Below, in pieces: positions 35,248-45,239 of a stretch of DNA of 64,000 bases. This stretch comes from Maricaulis maris (GTDB taxonomy: Bacteria > Pseudomonadota > Alphaproteobacteria > Caulobacterales > Maricaulaceae). The position numbers were made by a program, and so were the translations under genes. The stretch covers positions 310,001-374,000 of the forward strand of contig NZ_RBIM01000004.1 in NCBI RefSeq assembly GCF_003634045.1, given 5' to 3'. The notes under the pieces are model-generated. The model was not told where the DNA came from. It saw only the letters and a list, made by a program, of their open reading frames with translations, and searched no databases. The first letter of the stretch is position 1; each line of letters starts with the position of its first letter.

Positions 35248-35751
35248 ATGGATTCCAGCCGCCGCGTCTTCCTTGCCAGTCTTGCCGCGATGGCGGGTCT
35301 GGCCATGTCCGGATGCGGCTTCACGCCCATGTATGGCGGGGCCGGCATTGGTGGCCAGCTATCCGACATTCATGTCGAGACCGGGCGTGAACTGGTTGAT
35401 TTTCATCTGCAGGAGGCCCTGCTAGATCGGATGGGGGCTCGACACGCCCGCGGCCCCTACACATTGCGGACCGAAAGCGAGTCTAGCCGTGTCGGCCTTG
35501 GCGTCGGTGCGGATGCCGCTGTTTCGCGTTATGCCATCGGCCTGACTGTCGACTATGGTCTGTTCCGCGACGGCGATGTCGAGCCGGTCATTACCGGCTC
35601 GGTGCGCACCGAGGCCTCCTACAATCTTCCCCGGGAAGTCTATGCCTCGGTTACCGCCGAGCGCGACGCCACTGAGCGCGCCGCCCTGCTTGCGGCCGAG
35701 CGGATTGCCAATCAGCTCGTTCGGGCGCTGCAGGACGCCGACACGCAGTGA
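35248..35751 (+). CDS. lptE: LPS-assembly lipoprotein LptE
   Basis: A 167-residue lipoprotein. The signal begins MDSSRRVFLAS with a Tat-like RR pair and has Cys23 after MSG. The mature domain starts GFTPMYGG and contains VSRYAIGLTVDYGLF and NLPREVYASVTAERDATERAALLAAERIANQLVRAL, the LptE pattern. It plugs the LptD barrel and helps deliver LPS to the outer leaflet. Position between leuS and holA supports the call. Confidence 0.9.
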   Translation: MDSSRRVFLASLAAMAGLAMSGCGFTPMYGGAGIGGQLSDIHVETGRELVDFHLQEALLDRMGARHARGPYTLRTESESSRVGLGVGADAAVSRYAIGLTVDYGLFRDGDVEPVITGSVRTEASYNLPREVYASVTAERDATERAALLAAERIANQLVRALQDADTQ

Positions 35752-36800
35752 AGGCGAGTGCGCGCGATGCCGACGCTCGGGTCAGCAAGCCGGACCCGTC
35801 CATACGCGCCTATCTGATTTATGGTCCCGATCGCGGCCTGACCCATGAACGGGCCCAGACGCTGGTCGCGGCGGTCCTGGAAGATCCGAACGATCCCTTC
35901 GCGCTCACCCAACTGACCGAAGAAGACCTCAAATCCGATCCGGCCGGTCTTGCCGATGCGATGGCAGCGATGTCGCTGACCGGTAGCAAACGACTCGTCC
36001 GTGTCCGCCTGAACGGTGAAACCGGAAGCGGGCCGATTGTAGAGCTGATCAAGGCCCTCGAAGACGGCTCTCTCGCAGCGGAAGCGGTGCTGCTGGTCGA
36101 ATCCGGAGATTTAACGCCGCGAGGGAAGCTTAGAAAAACCTTCGAACCGGCGAAAAGGGCAATATCTATAGCATGTTATGCTGACAACGCTCATTCACTC
36201 GAATCACTCTGTGAAGACATGCTCAAGGTTGAGGATCTGACACTCTCGCGGGATGCGCGTGATCTTTGGATGCCGCGGCTCGAGGGCGACCGGGCATTGG
36301 CGCGTGGTGAGATCGAGAAGCTGATTCTCTACAAGGGCCTCCGAACCCAACGCGCCGAGGGCGAGGATGATGTCACGCGCGAGGATATCGAGGCCATCGC
36401 GGCCGATCAGGGCGAAGCGCAACTCGACGCTGTCCTCGCGCCGGCACTGCTCGGGTTAATGGAGAAAGCCGATAGCGCCTATCACCGCTCGATCACGGCG
36501 GGTGGTTCGGCGGTGGGTATCCTACGGGCGCTGCAACGCCGACTTGATCAGCTCGGCGCCGTACATGCGGCCGGCGGCAATGATGGGGCGATGGCACGCA
36601 GCGGGGCGCCGCGCTTCGGGCCTCAGGCGGATGCGTTCAAACGACAATTGTCGCTGTGGCGCGGGCGTCGTCTCGATCACGCGCGACAATTGGCCTTCGA
36701 CGCCGAACGGGCGGTCAAACGCTCCGGCGCACCTGCTGAGGCGCTGGTTGGCGATCTCCTGATCCGACTCGCACGCGGTGCGGCACAAATGGGTCGTTAG
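35748..36800 (+). CDS. holA: DNA polymerase III subunit delta
   Basis: A 350-residue clamp-loader subunit that opens the beta clamp. Typical blocks: AYLIYGPDRGLTHERA, MAAMSLTGSKRLVRVR, LEDGSLAAEAVLLVESGDL, CYADNAHSLESL and the C-terminal QRRLDQL helical domain. It starts at a GTG overlapping the lptE stop (GTGA), implying translational coupling. Its TAG overlaps the convergent parB stop by 3 bases. Confidence 0.92.
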   Translation: MKASARDADARVSKPDPSIRAYLIYGPDRGLTHERAQTLVAAVLEDPNDPFALTQLTEEDLKSDPAGLADAMAAMSLTGSKRLVRVRLNGETGSGPIVELIKALEDGSLAAEAVLLVESGDLTPRGKLRKTFEPAKRAISIACYADNAHSLESLCEDMLKVEDLTLSRDARDLWMPRLEGDRALARGEIEKLILYKGLRTQRAEGEDDVTREDIEAIAADQGEAQLDAVLAPALLGLMEKADSAYHRSITAGGSAVGILRALQRRLDQLGAVHAAGGNDGAMARSGAPRFGPQADAFKRQLSLWRGRRLDHARQLAFDAERAVKRSGAPAEALVGDLLIRLARGAAQMGR

Positions 36801-37726
36801 TGCCCTCGCCCGGTCTCGGCACTCAGCCGCCGGCAAACATCATCCAGTTGCTCCAGCGTTGTGTACTGGACCCGCAACTCACCGCCCTTGGCGCTGTGCC
36901 GGATATCCACCGCAAGACCGAGCCGGGCCGTGATATCGACCTCGAGTGCCCGGGTGTCGGCGTCCTTCCGGCCGCCGGCCGTCGTCGACGACGACTTGGT
37001 TTCCGGTGCAGCCGGATTATTGGCGGCACGAGCCAGCTTTTCGGCATCGCGGACTGACAGACCCTTGGCAACAATCTCTTCTGCGAGCGCTTCCGGATCG
37101 GGTGCATTGGCAATCGCACGCGCATGACCCGCAGAAATTTCCCCGCCAGCCAACAGCTTGAGCACCATGTCAGGGAGTGATAGGAGGCGCATCATGTTGG
37201 CGACATGACTGCGGCTCTTCGAGACGGCGTGCGCCACATCTTCCTGGGTATGGCCGAAACGATCGATCAGTTGGCGATAGGCTTGAGCCTCTTCAACCGG
37301 GTTGAGATCCGCACGCTGAACATTTTCGACAATGCCGATTTCGAGCGTCTCGCGATCGGTCAGTTCACGGACCAGGGCCGGCACATCGTGCAATCGCGCC
37401 CGCTGGGCCGCACGCCAGCGGCGTTCGCCAGCGACGATCTGGAAACGCTCACCACCATCGACCGGACGCACCAGGATCGGCTGGACAATGCCCTTGTCGG
37501 CGATCGACTCGGCCAGTGCATTCAGCTCCGGCTCAGTGATTGTCTTGCGCGGCTGATCCGGGTTGGGCGCAATCAGCTCGATCGGGATCATCCGGACGCC
37601 GTCGCGGGACGACGTCGATGGCCGTTCATTGGTCGTCTCCGGGACACTATAGCCTTCAGTGTCGGTCTCACCGAGCAGGGCCGACAGGCCGCGGCCGAGA
37701 CGTTTGTTCTTTTCGCTGGCGCTCAT
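36797..37726 (-). CDS. parB: Chromosome-partitioning protein ParB
   Basis: A 309-residue parS-binding CTPase/DNA-clamp protein. It begins SEKNKRLGRGLSALLG and has IELIAPNPDQPRKTI, the CTP-binding ERRWRAAQRA box, the helix-turn-helix HTQEDVAHAVSKSRSHVANMMRLL, and a C-terminal dimerisation domain. The GERRWRAAQRA motif shows it can load and slide. It is encoded just after parA (4-bp overlap), with three parS-type sites 1.4-3.4 kb upstream in the same cluster. Confidence 0.97.
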   Translation of the reverse strand: MSASEKNKRLGRGLSALLGETDTEGYSVPETTNERPSTSSRDGVRMIPIELIAPNPDQPRKTITEPELNALAESIADKGIVQPILVRPVDGGERFQIVAGERRWRAAQRARLHDVPALVRELTDRETLEIGIVENVQRADLNPVEEAQAYRQLIDRFGHTQEDVAHAVSKSRSHVANMMRLLSLPDMVLKLLAGGEISAGHARAIANAPDPEALAEEIVAKGLSVRDAEKLARAANNPAAPETKSSSTTAGGRKDADTRALEVDITARLGLAVDIRHSAKGGELRVQYTTLEQLDDVCRRLSAETGRGH

Positions 37727-38568
37727 GCCACTTCACCCTGTTCTTCGCGACGACGCTTTCGTTCTTGCTGAACGATTTCCTTGGCCAGGCTGATATAGGC
37801 CTGCGATCCCGAGCACTGGATATCATAGAGCAGGACGGGCTTCCCGACCGACGGCGCCTCGGAAACCCGCACATTGCGCGGGATCACCGTCTTGTAGACC
37901 TTGTCACCGAAATGCTCGCGGACATCGGCCGCCACTTCCGCCGAGAGATTGTTGCGGCTGTCATACATGGTCAGGACGACGCCCTGGATATCCAGCCGCG
38001 AATTGAGATGACCGCGAACCCGCTCAATGGTCTTGAGCAGCTGAGACAGCCCCTCCAATGCAAAAAACTCGCACTGCAACGGCACCAGGATCGCGTCCGC
38101 CGCGGTCAGAGAGTTCACGGTCAGAACATTCAGCGAGGGCGGACAATCGATCAGGATATAATCGAGACCAGCAGCATCAGGGCCAAGCATTTGCATGCTT
38201 TGATCAATCGCGCGCTTGAGACGATAGGACCGGCGCTGATCATCGGCCAGTTCAAGCTCGGCTCCTGACAAAAGCTCGTCGGACGGCACGATACTGAGGC
38301 CGGGGACCACGGTGGGAACCAAGGCTGACTTCAGGGAATCGCCACCAACGAGGACATCATAAGATGTCAGACTGCGCTTGGCCGGCGGCACACCAAGGCC
38401 GGTTGACGCATTGCCCTGGGGGTCGAGATCAATGATCGCGACCTTTTGCTTTATGGCCGCCAGCGCGGTGCCCAGATTGATGGCGGTCGTGGTTTTGCCC
38501 ACCCCGCCCTTCTGGTTCGCGACAGCAATAACACGGGGCGCCTTGGCGCGCTGGACGTCATTTGGCAC
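37723..38568 (-). CDS. parA: Chromosome-partitioning ATPase ParA
   Basis: A 281-residue ATPase with the deviant Walker A KGGVGKTT at residues 20-27 and the DLDPQGNAS box, followed by [14 protein letters not shown]-bound ParA on the nucleoid draws ParB-parS complexes poleward. I prefer the GTG at 38568 because GAGG stands 6 bases upstream; an ATG at 38580 gives 4 more residues. Either start overlaps the rsmG 3' end (by 11 or 23 bases), so rsmG-parA-parB form one transcript. Confidence 0.95.
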   Translation of the reverse strand: MPNDVQRAKAPRVIAVANQKGGVGKTTTAINLGTALAAIKQKVAIIDLDPQGNASTGLGVPPAKRSLTSYDVLVGGDSLKSALVPTVVPGLSIVPSDELLSGAELELADDQRRSYRLKRAIDQSMQMLGPDAAGLDYILIDCPPSLNVLTVNSLTAADAILVPLQCEFFALEGLSQLLKTIERVRGHLNSRLDIQGVVLTMYDSRNNLSAEVAADVREHFGDKVYKTVIPRNVRVSEAPSVGKPVLLYDIQCSGSQAYISLAKEIVQQERKRRREEQGEVA

Positions 38569-39181
38569 GTTCCACCTCATGAATGCGCAGGATCACCCCG
38601 TCGCTGGTCCGACTGGGTATGACTTCGTGATCGAATGTCCAGTGTTTACCGGCTTCGGTCAATTCATCGCGATAGTTTTGTCCCTTGAAGAAAAGGCCCT
38701 GGGCCCTGTTTTTCAGCAAGGGCGCGACATAGCCCAATAATTTATTCAACGGCGCGAAGGCCCGGGCCGTCACCAGGTCGAACCCCTCGGCCGGATCCAG
38801 CGTTTCCACGCGGACCGAGCGGGCTTCGGCATCAAGGGCGAGCGCATCAATCGTCTTGCGCAGGAAGGCGACCTTCTTGCCGATGGAGTCGACCATCGTG
38901 ACGCGCGCAGCCTGGCCACGATCGCGAAAGCCAAGCGCCAGGGCAATGCCGGGAAAACCGGCTCCCGCACCCAGATCAGCGACCCGTTTCACATCCGGCG
39001 AGATGTGATCCAGAAGCTGGAAACTGTCCATCGCATGGCGCTGCCAGAACTGGTCAAGCGTCGAACGGCCGACAAGATTGGTATGCGCATTCGTCTCCGT
39101 GAGGAGGCGGCGCCAGAGCTCAAACCCGTCCAGTGTTTCACGTGAAACACCGGTCTCGCGTCCGAACGCGACCCGATCCAT
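38558..39181 (-). CDS. rsmG: 16S rRNA m7G527 methyltransferase
   Basis: A 207-residue SAM-dependent methyltransferase modifying G527 of 16S rRNA. Motifs: [22 protein letters not shown], the SAM site [17 protein letters not shown], and [14 protein letters not shown] canonical parS site lies inside its 5' coding end, so the codons here serve a second purpose. The start abuts the mnmG stop with no gap. Confidence 0.95.
   Translation of the reverse strand: MDRVAFGRETGVSRETLDGFELWRRLLTETNAHTNLVGRSTLDQFWQRHAMDSFQLLDHISPDVKRVADLGAGAGFPGIALALGFRDRGQAARVTMVDSIGKKVAFLRKTIDALALDAEARSVRVETLDPAEGFDLVTARAFAPLNKLLGYVAPLLKNRAQGLFFKGQNYRDELTEAGKHWTFDHEVIPSRTSDGVILRIHEVERAK
39134..39149. promoter_or_regulatory. 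parS site, perfect match (within rsmG)
   Basis: TGTTTCACGTGAAACA, the full 16-bp palindromic ParB-binding consensus, extended to an 18-bp palindrome by flanking G and C (39133-39150). It lies in the first 50 bases of rsmG coding sequence, about 12.3 kb from the candidate oriC. Confidence 0.95.
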
Positions 39182-41041
39182 CTAGCTGGCCTCCTGCGCA
39201 CGCCGCTTCACATGGGCCAGCACGGCGGTCAAAGCGCCCGGCGTGACCCCTTCAATCCGCGCCGCCTGACCCAGCGTGTCCGGTCGGGCGAGCTCGAGCT
39301 TTTCACGCGCCTCGTTCGACAAACCGCCGATCCGGCCATAATCCAGATCACGTGGAATGCGCACGGACTCATCACGACGGAAGGCCAGAATGTCAGCCTG
39401 CTGACGCTCGATATAGCCGGCATAAAGCGCATCAATTTCGATCTGCTCGGCGACACCCGCGCTGATCTCCAAGAGCTCCGGCCAGATCCCGCTAAGCTTG
39501 CTCCAATCGACGTCCGGATAGGCCAGCAATTCCGGCACGCTTCGCCGTTTGCCATCAGCGTTGACCGACAGGCCGTGGGCTTTCGCCTCGTTCGGCGTCA
39601 GGGACAGTGACGACGTCCGACCACGCGCGACCGACAACTCGTCCATTTTCGCTGTGTACCGTGTTTCACGTGAAACCCCGGCCAGGCCCAGCTCTACCGC
39701 TTTCGGGGTCAGGCGCTGGTCGGCATTGTCCGCCCGCAAGGTCAACCGGTATTCGGCACGCGATGTAAACATGCGATAGGGTTCGCTGACGCCGCGCGTG
39801 ATCAGATCATCGATCATCACACCGATATAGGCATCGGACCGGCTGAGCACGAACGGCTCGCGCCCCGTCGCGGAAAGCGCCGCGTTCGCACCAGCCATCA
39901 CGCCTTGCGCGGCCGCTTCCTCGTAGCCGGTCGTGCCGTTGATCTGGCCGGCCAGCCAGAGCCCCGGTCGTTTGCGCATCTGAAGCGTGGCATCGAGCTC
40001 ACGCGGATCGACATAATCATACTCGATCGCATACCCGTAGCGTTTAACCTCGACCTGCTCGAGCCCCGGAATGGTCTCAAGAAAGCGCTGCTGTACGTCG
40101 TCTGGAAGCGAGGTGGAGATGCCGTTGGGGTAGACCGTGTCATCATCCAGACCTTCCGGCTCCAGGAAAACCTGGTGCTGGGATCGATCCGCAAACCGCA
40201 CCACCTTGTCCTCGATAGACGGGCAATAACGGGGCCCCCGACCAGCGATGGCGCCGGAATAAACAGCCGACTGGCCAAGATTGTCTGCGATGATTTTGTG
40301 CGTTGCCTCGGTCGTCCGGGTAATCGCGCAACTGATCTGCGGAACACGGATCTCGTCCGTCATGAAAGAGAAGGGCACCGGCGCATCATCGGCCGCCTGC
40401 TGCTCGAGCGCGTCCCAATCGATCGACGATTTACGAAGCCGCGCCGGCGTCCCGGTCTTCAGCCGTCCCATGCGAAGGTCGAGACCGTAGAGCGTGTCAG
40501 ACAATCCGATCGACGGGGCCTCATCGACACGCCCGGCGGGAATGCGTTGCGCGCCCTTATGGATCAGACCACGCAGGAATGTTCCGGTCGTGAGGACCAC
40601 AGCTCGGGCGTGATACTCGCGGCCGTCCGCATCCACAGCACCGACACAGGTCTCGCCGTCAAACAACAGGTCCTCGACCGCAGCGGCATGAATATCGAGA
40701 TTGGCAGTGCCATTGAGTTCAGCCTGCATCGCCGCGCGATAAAGCGCCCGATCAGACTGGGTCCTCGGCCCGCGTACCGCCGGTCCCTTGGACCGGTTGA
40801 GTAAACGAAACTGGATGCCCGACGCATCGGCGACCCGACCCATGACACCGTCGAGCGCGTCAATTTCCCGAACCAGATGTCCCTTTCCCAATCCGCCAAT
40901 GGCCGGATTGCAGGACATCTCACCAATCGTTTCGCTCTTGTGGGTCAGCAACAGGGTGCGAGCGCCCAGCCGCGCGGACGCCGCGGCCGCATCGCAGCCG
41001 GCGTGCCCGCCACCAATGATCAAGACATCCCAAATCTGCAT
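39182..41041 (-). CDS. mnmG: tRNA uridine 5-carboxymethylaminomethyl modification enzyme, FAD subunit
   Basis: A 619-residue protein that with MnmE makes the cmnm5 modification at wobble U34. It shows the FAD motif [14 protein letters not shown] near the start, [39 protein letters not shown]-type blocks and GYEEAAAQG near the second dinucleotide site. Length is standard. A near-perfect parS lies inside its coding region. It forms a run with mnmE upstream and rsmG-parA-parB downstream. Confidence 0.97.
   Translation of the reverse strand: MQIWDVLIIGGGHAGCDAAAASARLGARTLLLTHKSETIGEMSCNPAIGGLGKGHLVREIDALDGVMGRVADASGIQFRLLNRSKGPAVRGPRTQSDRALYRAAMQAELNGTANLDIHAAAVEDLLFDGETCVGAVDADGREYHARAVVLTTGTFLRGLIHKGAQRIPAGRVDEAPSIGLSDTLYGLDLRMGRLKTGTPARLRKSSIDWDALEQQAADDAPVPFSFMTDEIRVPQISCAITRTTEATHKIIADNLGQSAVYSGAIAGRGPRYCPSIEDKVVRFADRSQHQVFLEPEGLDDDTVYPNGISTSLPDDVQQRFLETIPGLEQVEVKRYGYAIEYDYVDPRELDATLQMRKRPGLWLAGQINGTTGYEEAAAQGVMAGANAALSATGREPFVLSRSDAYIGVMIDDLITRGVSEPYRMFTSRAEYRLTLRADNADQRLTPKAVELGLAGVSRETRYTAKMDELSVARGRTSSLSLTPNEAKAHGLSVNADGKRRSVPELLAYPDVDWSKLSGIWPELLEISAGVAEQIEIDALYAGYIERQQADILAFRRDESVRIPRDLDYGRIGGLSNEAREKLELARPDTLGQAARIEGVTPGALTAVLAHVKRRAQEAS
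39662..39677. promoter_or_regulatory. parS-type site, one mismatch (within mnmG)
   Basis: TGTTTCACGTGAAACC matches the 16-bp parS consensus at 15 positions; only the last A is C. It lies in the distal part of mnmG, 528 bases from the rsmG site. Confidence 0.85.
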
Positions 41042-41126
41042 GGGAGTTCATCCGTTCAATCTGAGTTCGAATTGAGGCCGGACTACATAGGGCTTCCGCC
41101 CGACAGAGTCGAGGCGAGCAGGTCGA

Positions 41127-41142
41127 TGTTTCACGTGAAACA
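41127..41142. promoter_or_regulatory. parS site, perfect match (between mnmE and mnmG)
   Basis: TGTTTCACGTGAAACA in the 122-bp mnmE-mnmG gap, identical to the rsmG site. It is the nearest of the three to the candidate oriC, about 10.1 kb away. Confidence 0.95.
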
Positions 41143-41163
41143 CCCAACAAGCTTAATCTTGGC

Positions 41164-42480
41164 CTATTTGCCGATACAGAATTGCGAGAAGACTCGGTCG
41201 AGAATGTCTTCAACGTCCACCCGGCCCGTCAGACTCCCCAGCGCCCGAACTGCAAGGCGTGCATCCTCGCCAGCGAGTTCCGGCGCATCGGCGAGGTTGT
41301 CGCGACACCGGACCAGGGCCTCCAACGCGGCCTCCACCGAGCGTCGATGACGCGCCCGGCTCAGCGCCGGCATCTCCCGCGCCGACAACCGCTCTCGCAC
41401 AATCGCCTCAATCCGCGCCTCCAACTTCCCGACACCCTCACCCGACTTCGCGCTGAGCCGATAGGCACCGTCGCGTCCTGACCGGGGCGCCAGGTCGAGC
41501 TTGTTGAGAACGAGTAGATCGCCGTCCACGAGACGGCCTTGAAGGTCCTTCAACTCGTCATCGGAACGGGCATCGGCCACACCGATCCGCAGATCGGCAT
41601 GTTCAGCGCGATCCAATGCCCGCCGCACGCCCTCAGCCTCGATCGCATCGACCGCCTCGCGCAGCCCGGCTGTATCAGAGATCACCACCGGGAAACCCGC
41701 GAGCGTGAGCTGAACCTCGACAATATCCCGCGTGGTGCCCGGGATGTCCGTAACGATAGCCGCGTCTCGCCGCGCCAACCGGTTCAGTAGGCTCGATTTG
41801 CCGGCATTGGGCGCCCCAATCAACGCAATCGAAAAGCCGGTCCTCACCCGCTCGCCGCGCCGGCCATCATCGAGATGGGCAAACATCGAGGCGATCAGCT
41901 CGGACAAGGGCGCGTGTGCGGCGTGCGACAAAGCGTCCGGGACATCCGCTTCATCCGGGAAATCAATCTCCCCCTCGATAGAGGCCATCGCCGTGATCAA
42001 CCGCTCGCGCCAACCATCATACAACTGACGCAGCGCGCCAGACATCTGCGACAGCGCCTGGACCCGCTGACCCTCGGTTTCGGCCTCGATGAGATCGGCC
42101 AGGCCTTCCGCCTCGGTGAGATCGATCTTCTCATTCTCGAATGCTCGACGGGTGAACTCCCCGGCCTCTGCCGGCATGCCACCGGCCTCATCCAGCGCCT
42201 CCAGAACCGCCTCGATCACCGCAGGACCGCCATGCACGTGAAACTCGGCACTGTCCTCACCGGTGAAGCTGCCCGGTCCCGGAAACCAGACCACCAGGCC
42301 GCGATCCATCAGGACACCGGACGCATTGCGAAGCCCGCGCAAGACCGCCTGCCGCGGCGCCGGACGTGGCAGGCCCGCGATCGCATCGAGCATGCCGCCA
42401 GCGCCGACCCCGGACAGACGGATAACCGCCACTCCGGAGCGTCCAGCCGGCGTCGCAAGGGCGTAAACTGTTGTATTCAA
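41164..42480 (-). CDS. mnmE: tRNA modification GTPase MnmE
   Basis: A 438-residue GTPase partner of MnmG. It has the N-terminal folate-binding domain, the G domain with GAPNAGKSSLLNRL (G1) and DTAGLREAVD (G3), and a C-terminal end FCIGK with the conserved Cys. The family starts M-x-x-T-[IV]-x-A-L, which matches a TTG at 42480 (NTTVYALATP). AAGGA lies 11 bases upstream. GTG starts at 42501 or 42513 would overlap the DUF6489 gene and add residues the family lacks. Confidence 0.93.
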   Translation of the reverse strand: MNTTVYALATPAGRSGVAVIRLSGVGAGGMLDAIAGLPRPAPRQAVLRGLRNASGVLMDRGLVVWFPGPGSFTGEDSAEFHVHGGPAVIEAVLEALDEAGGMPAEAGEFTRRAFENEKIDLTEAEGLADLIEAETEGQRVQALSQMSGALRQLYDGWRERLITAMASIEGEIDFPDEADVPDALSHAAHAPLSELIASMFAHLDDGRRGERVRTGFSIALIGAPNAGKSSLLNRLARRDAAIVTDIPGTTRDIVEVQLTLAGFPVVISDTAGLREAVDAIEAEGVRRALDRAEHADLRIGVADARSDDELKDLQGRLVDGDLLVLNKLDLAPRSGRDGAYRLSAKSGEGVGKLEARIEAIVRERLSAREMPALSRARHRRSVEAALEALVRCRDNLADAPELAGEDARLAVRALGSLTGRVDVEDILDRVFSQFCIGK

Positions 42481-42484
42481 CGGG

Positions 42485-42733
42485 CTATCGGTCCTTGCCA
42501 CCGCCGGGAACACCGCCTGCCTGGCGCATCATGTCCATGAATTGATTGGTCATTTGCCCACCTACAGCGGACCATTGACGCATCAGAGCCTCCGGCTCCA
42601 TCGATTCCAGATTGGCCTCGGTCCGCCGCACGACCTCATCCACCATCGCCTCATTGATCCGGGAAACATCGGGAAGACCCAGAAAAGTCCGGGCCTCCTC
42701 GGGCGTGCAATCAATGTCGATCTTGACCTTCAT
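42485..42733 (-). CDS. DUF6489-like small protein
   Basis: An 82-residue protein beginning MKVKIDIDCTPEEARTFLGLPDV, with a helical middle (NEAMVDEVVRRTEANLESMEPEALMRQW) and a Met/Gly-rich C-terminus. This is the pattern of the DUF6489 group found next to mnmE in alphaproteobacteria. GAGG sits 5 bases before the ATG. It ends 4 bases upstream of the preferred mnmE start, so the two are translationally linked. Function unknown. Confidence 0.8.
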   Translation of the reverse strand: MKVKIDIDCTPEEARTFLGLPDVSRINEAMVDEVVRRTEANLESMEPEALMRQWSAVGGQMTNQFMDMMRQAGGVPGGGKDR

Positions 42734-42780
42734 TCCGGCCTCGCTTGAACTGTTCGAAGACTACTCAACAGGAGCCCCCC

Positions 42781-43479
42781 ATGACAGGTCAATATATCTC
42801 CATCAACACAGCTGATGGAGCCTTTTCCGCTTACCGTGCCGTGCCCGCCTCCGGCACGGGACCCGGCGTGCTTGTCCTGCAGGAGGTTTTCGGGGTCAAT
42901 GAGGGCATGCGGCAAATCTGCGACGGTCTCGCTGAAGCCGGCTTTGTCGCGCTTTGCCCCGATCTGTTCTGGCGTGCCGAGCCCGGCATCGAACTCGACG
43001 ATCATGTTGATGCGGATCTGAAACGCGCCTTCCAGCTCTATGGCGAATTCGACCTCGACACCGGCATGCGCGATGTCGCCGCGGCGCTGGCGCATCTGCG
43101 AGCCGATGAGGCGTGCACCGGCAAGGCAGGCGCCATGGGTTATTGTCTCGGCGGCATGCTCGCCTATCTGACCGCTTGCCGCACCGACAGCGACGCCACG
43201 GTCGGTTATTATGGCGTCGGGATAGAAGCCCGGCTCGGCGAGGCCGACGCGCTCGATCGCCCCCTGCTTCTGCATATCGCCGGCAAAGATCAGTTCGTGT
43301 CCCCGCAGGCCCAGGCCGACATCCACGCCGCCTTCGACGATCATCCGATGATCCGCCTGGAAGACTATCCCGACGAAGACCACGCCTTCGCCCGTCCCGG
43401 CGGCAGGCATTATTCCGAAAAAAGCGCTGGCCGGGCCAACGGGCTGACGCTGCAATTTCTCCGCGAAATCCTGCGTTGA
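42781..43479 (+). CDS. Dienelactone hydrolase family protein (Cys type)
   Basis: A 232-residue cytoplasmic alpha/beta hydrolase close to classical dienelactone hydrolase: VLVLQEVFGVNEGMRQICD, the nucleophile GYCLGGMLAY (Cys122), a later Asp region and His in DEDHAFARPGG. The classical enzyme opens dienelactone in chloroaromatic degradation, but most homologues act on unknown lactones or esters. AGGAG precedes the ATG at 42781. It is divergent from the DUF6489-mnmE operon, with a 47-bp gap. Confidence 0.88.
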   Translation: MTGQYISINTADGAFSAYRAVPASGTGPGVLVLQEVFGVNEGMRQICDGLAEAGFVALCPDLFWRAEPGIELDDHVDADLKRAFQLYGEFDLDTGMRDVAAALAHLRADEACTGKAGAMGYCLGGMLAYLTACRTDSDATVGYYGVGIEARLGEADALDRPLLLHIAGKDQFVSPQAQADIHAAFDDHPMIRLEDYPDEDHAFARPGGRHYSEKSAGRANGLTLQFLREILR

Positions 43480-43580
43480 CCCTCATCGTCACGCGGGCGT
43501 GATTACCGTGATCGTCCATCTTGCGTCACAATGCTGGGCCGTGCCGACACTCGCGCACCAACGAAAACCGGAATATAGCC

Positions 43581-44405
43581 TTGGCCCTCGTCGATGACCT
43601 CAGGGAAGTCCGCTTCGCCGGCTTCCCAATCCGCCCGCCCTTCCTCGCCATGACCACAGCGGCATGGCTCGTCTGCCTGTTGGTCTTCTCCGCCGCCAGC
43701 TGGGTCGACATTGTTCGCAACAATCCCGGTGCACCCTACCTGCCAGTCCTGCTCGGCTGGACGCGCGGCATGGCACCATGGCTCATCCTGTTCCCGCTCG
43801 TATTCAAACTCGGGGCGCGCCACGCCAACTCCCGGCCCAGGGAAACGCTCACATCCGCCTTGACCGCTGGCGTCATTTCAATGACCGCCGTCGCCGCCTA
43901 CGCCGCGATTGCCTTTTCAATCGGGACCGATCGCAGCCCGGTCCAGACCCTGATTGATTTCGGCCTGCAGGCCTTTCTCTGGGATATCGTTTTTTACGTT
44001 GTGACCTTCCTGCTCGGCCGGCAAATGCGCCCGACGATCGATCCGCGAGCGTATCGCTCACCAGAGTTCGGCTCGCTGGCGGTCAAGTCCAGCGGCCGGG
44101 TCGAATATGTGCCCGTTCGTGATATCCTCGGCGCCACCGCGCAGGGCAATTACATCGCGCTACACCTCGCCGATCGGGATGTCCTCCACCGGACCACGAT
44201 GGCCCAGCTTGAGCATGCCCTGACCGATGCCGGCTTTGTACGCATCCACCGCTCCCACCTGGTCAATCCGGCCTGTATCAGCATTGCGCGCTCACGCGGC
44301 GAAAGCTTCCGTATTGTCGAACTGACCAACGGAACACAATTGCCGGTCTCCGACCGTTATCGCAACGAGGTCCGTGACCAGCTCGACCAACGCGTCATCG
44401 CGTGA
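43581..44405 (+). CDS. Membrane-bound LytTR-domain transcriptional regulator
   Basis: About 274 residues. Three or four hydrophobic segments occupy the N-terminal half (AAWLVCLLVFSAASW, PWLILFPLVFKLG, SMTAVAAYAAIAF, DIVFYVVTFLLG). A C-terminal LytTR DNA-binding domain covers roughly the last 100 residues (SSGRVEYVPVRDILGATAQGNYIALHLADRD, then VRIHRSHLVNPACI). Such proteins sense membrane or envelope signals and bind DNA directly. The start is uncertain: TTG 43581 is used here; ATG 43650 (first helix) and TTG 43521 are alternatives. Confidence 0.8.
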   Translation: MALVDDLREVRFAGFPIRPPFLAMTTAAWLVCLLVFSAASWVDIVRNNPGAPYLPVLLGWTRGMAPWLILFPLVFKLGARHANSRPRETLTSALTAGVISMTAVAAYAAIAFSIGTDRSPVQTLIDFGLQAFLWDIVFYVVTFLLGRQMRPTIDPRAYRSPEFGSLAVKSSGRVEYVPVRDILGATAQGNYIALHLADRDVLHRTTMAQLEHALTDAGFVRIHRSHLVNPACISIARSRGESFRIVELTNGTQLPVSDRYRNEVRDQLDQRVIA

Positions 44406-44421
44406 AAACCAAATCCCGGCG

Positions 44422-45066
44422 TCAGGCCGGTACCGCATCAACAGCGCTCGCCACACTCCAGCCCGGACGGGCCGTCAGGCGCGCAAAATAAGCCGTCACG
44501 GCTTCCGGTGCGTCCTCGAGCTGTTTGATGATTTTCAGCAGGAAAAGCATATAACCCACGGAAATATCGGCAGCGGTGAAGCGGTTGGCGGCAAGATAAT
44601 CACGCCCCGCCAGACCATGATCAGCCAGCATCGCCAACACCTTGACCGTATCGGACTTGGCCGAACGGGCAATCACCGGATTTCGCGCCTTCTCCGGCAA
44701 TAGCGCTGTATGCGCCAGCAAAAGCGTAACCGGCATGAGCATGCCGCTCTCCCCGAAATGCAGCCATTGCAGATAAAGGTCGTAATCGGCCTCGTCCGGC
44801 GTCACCTCCAGCTCGGTCGGACCATAGCGCCCCATCAGGTATTGCAGGATCGCGACCGACTCGAACATGACACGGCCCTTGTCTTCCAGGGCCGGCACTT
44901 TGCGCAGGGGGTGGATCGCGGCATAGGCCTCGTCACCCGCCGGGCGTTGGGCGAAAGCTACCTGCTCCAATTCGTAGGGCAGGCCCATTTCCTCGACCAA
45001 CCAGCGGACGCGAACCGAGCGGGTCCGCGGGGCGTGGAAAAGACGGAGTCCGGATTTATCGACCAT
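44422..45066 (-). CDS. Glutathione S-transferase family protein
   Basis: A 214-residue GST. The N-terminal thioredoxin-like domain has LRLFHAPRTRSVRVRWLVEEMGLPYE, then PLRKVPALEDKGRVMFESVAILQYLM with the cis-Pro and Glu-Ser glutathione contacts. The C-terminal helical domain has FTAADISVGYMLF. It conjugates or reduces with glutathione; substrate unknown. GGGGAG lies 7 bases upstream of the ATG at 45066. It converges on the LytTR gene with a 16-bp gap. Confidence 0.9.
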   Translation of the reverse strand: MVDKSGLRLFHAPRTRSVRVRWLVEEMGLPYELEQVAFAQRPAGDEAYAAIHPLRKVPALEDKGRVMFESVAILQYLMGRYGPTELEVTPDEADYDLYLQWLHFGESGMLMPVTLLLAHTALLPEKARNPVIARSAKSDTVKVLAMLADHGLAGRDYLAANRFTAADISVGYMLFLLKIIKQLEDAPEAVTAYFARLTARPGWSVASAVDAVPA

Positions 45067-45239
45067 GGAAATTCTCCCCGTTTCTGATCTTGAAATCTTG
45101 TTCTTGTCGTTGTGGCGACATTGAAGCCAAATATACCTGCGCTGGCCATCGCAAACCACGCATGCCGACGATACAGTCCCGCGCCCGGATCGAAGATCCC
45201 GCGATCACCAGTCGCCAATGCCTCGCAAAGGAGCTCCGT

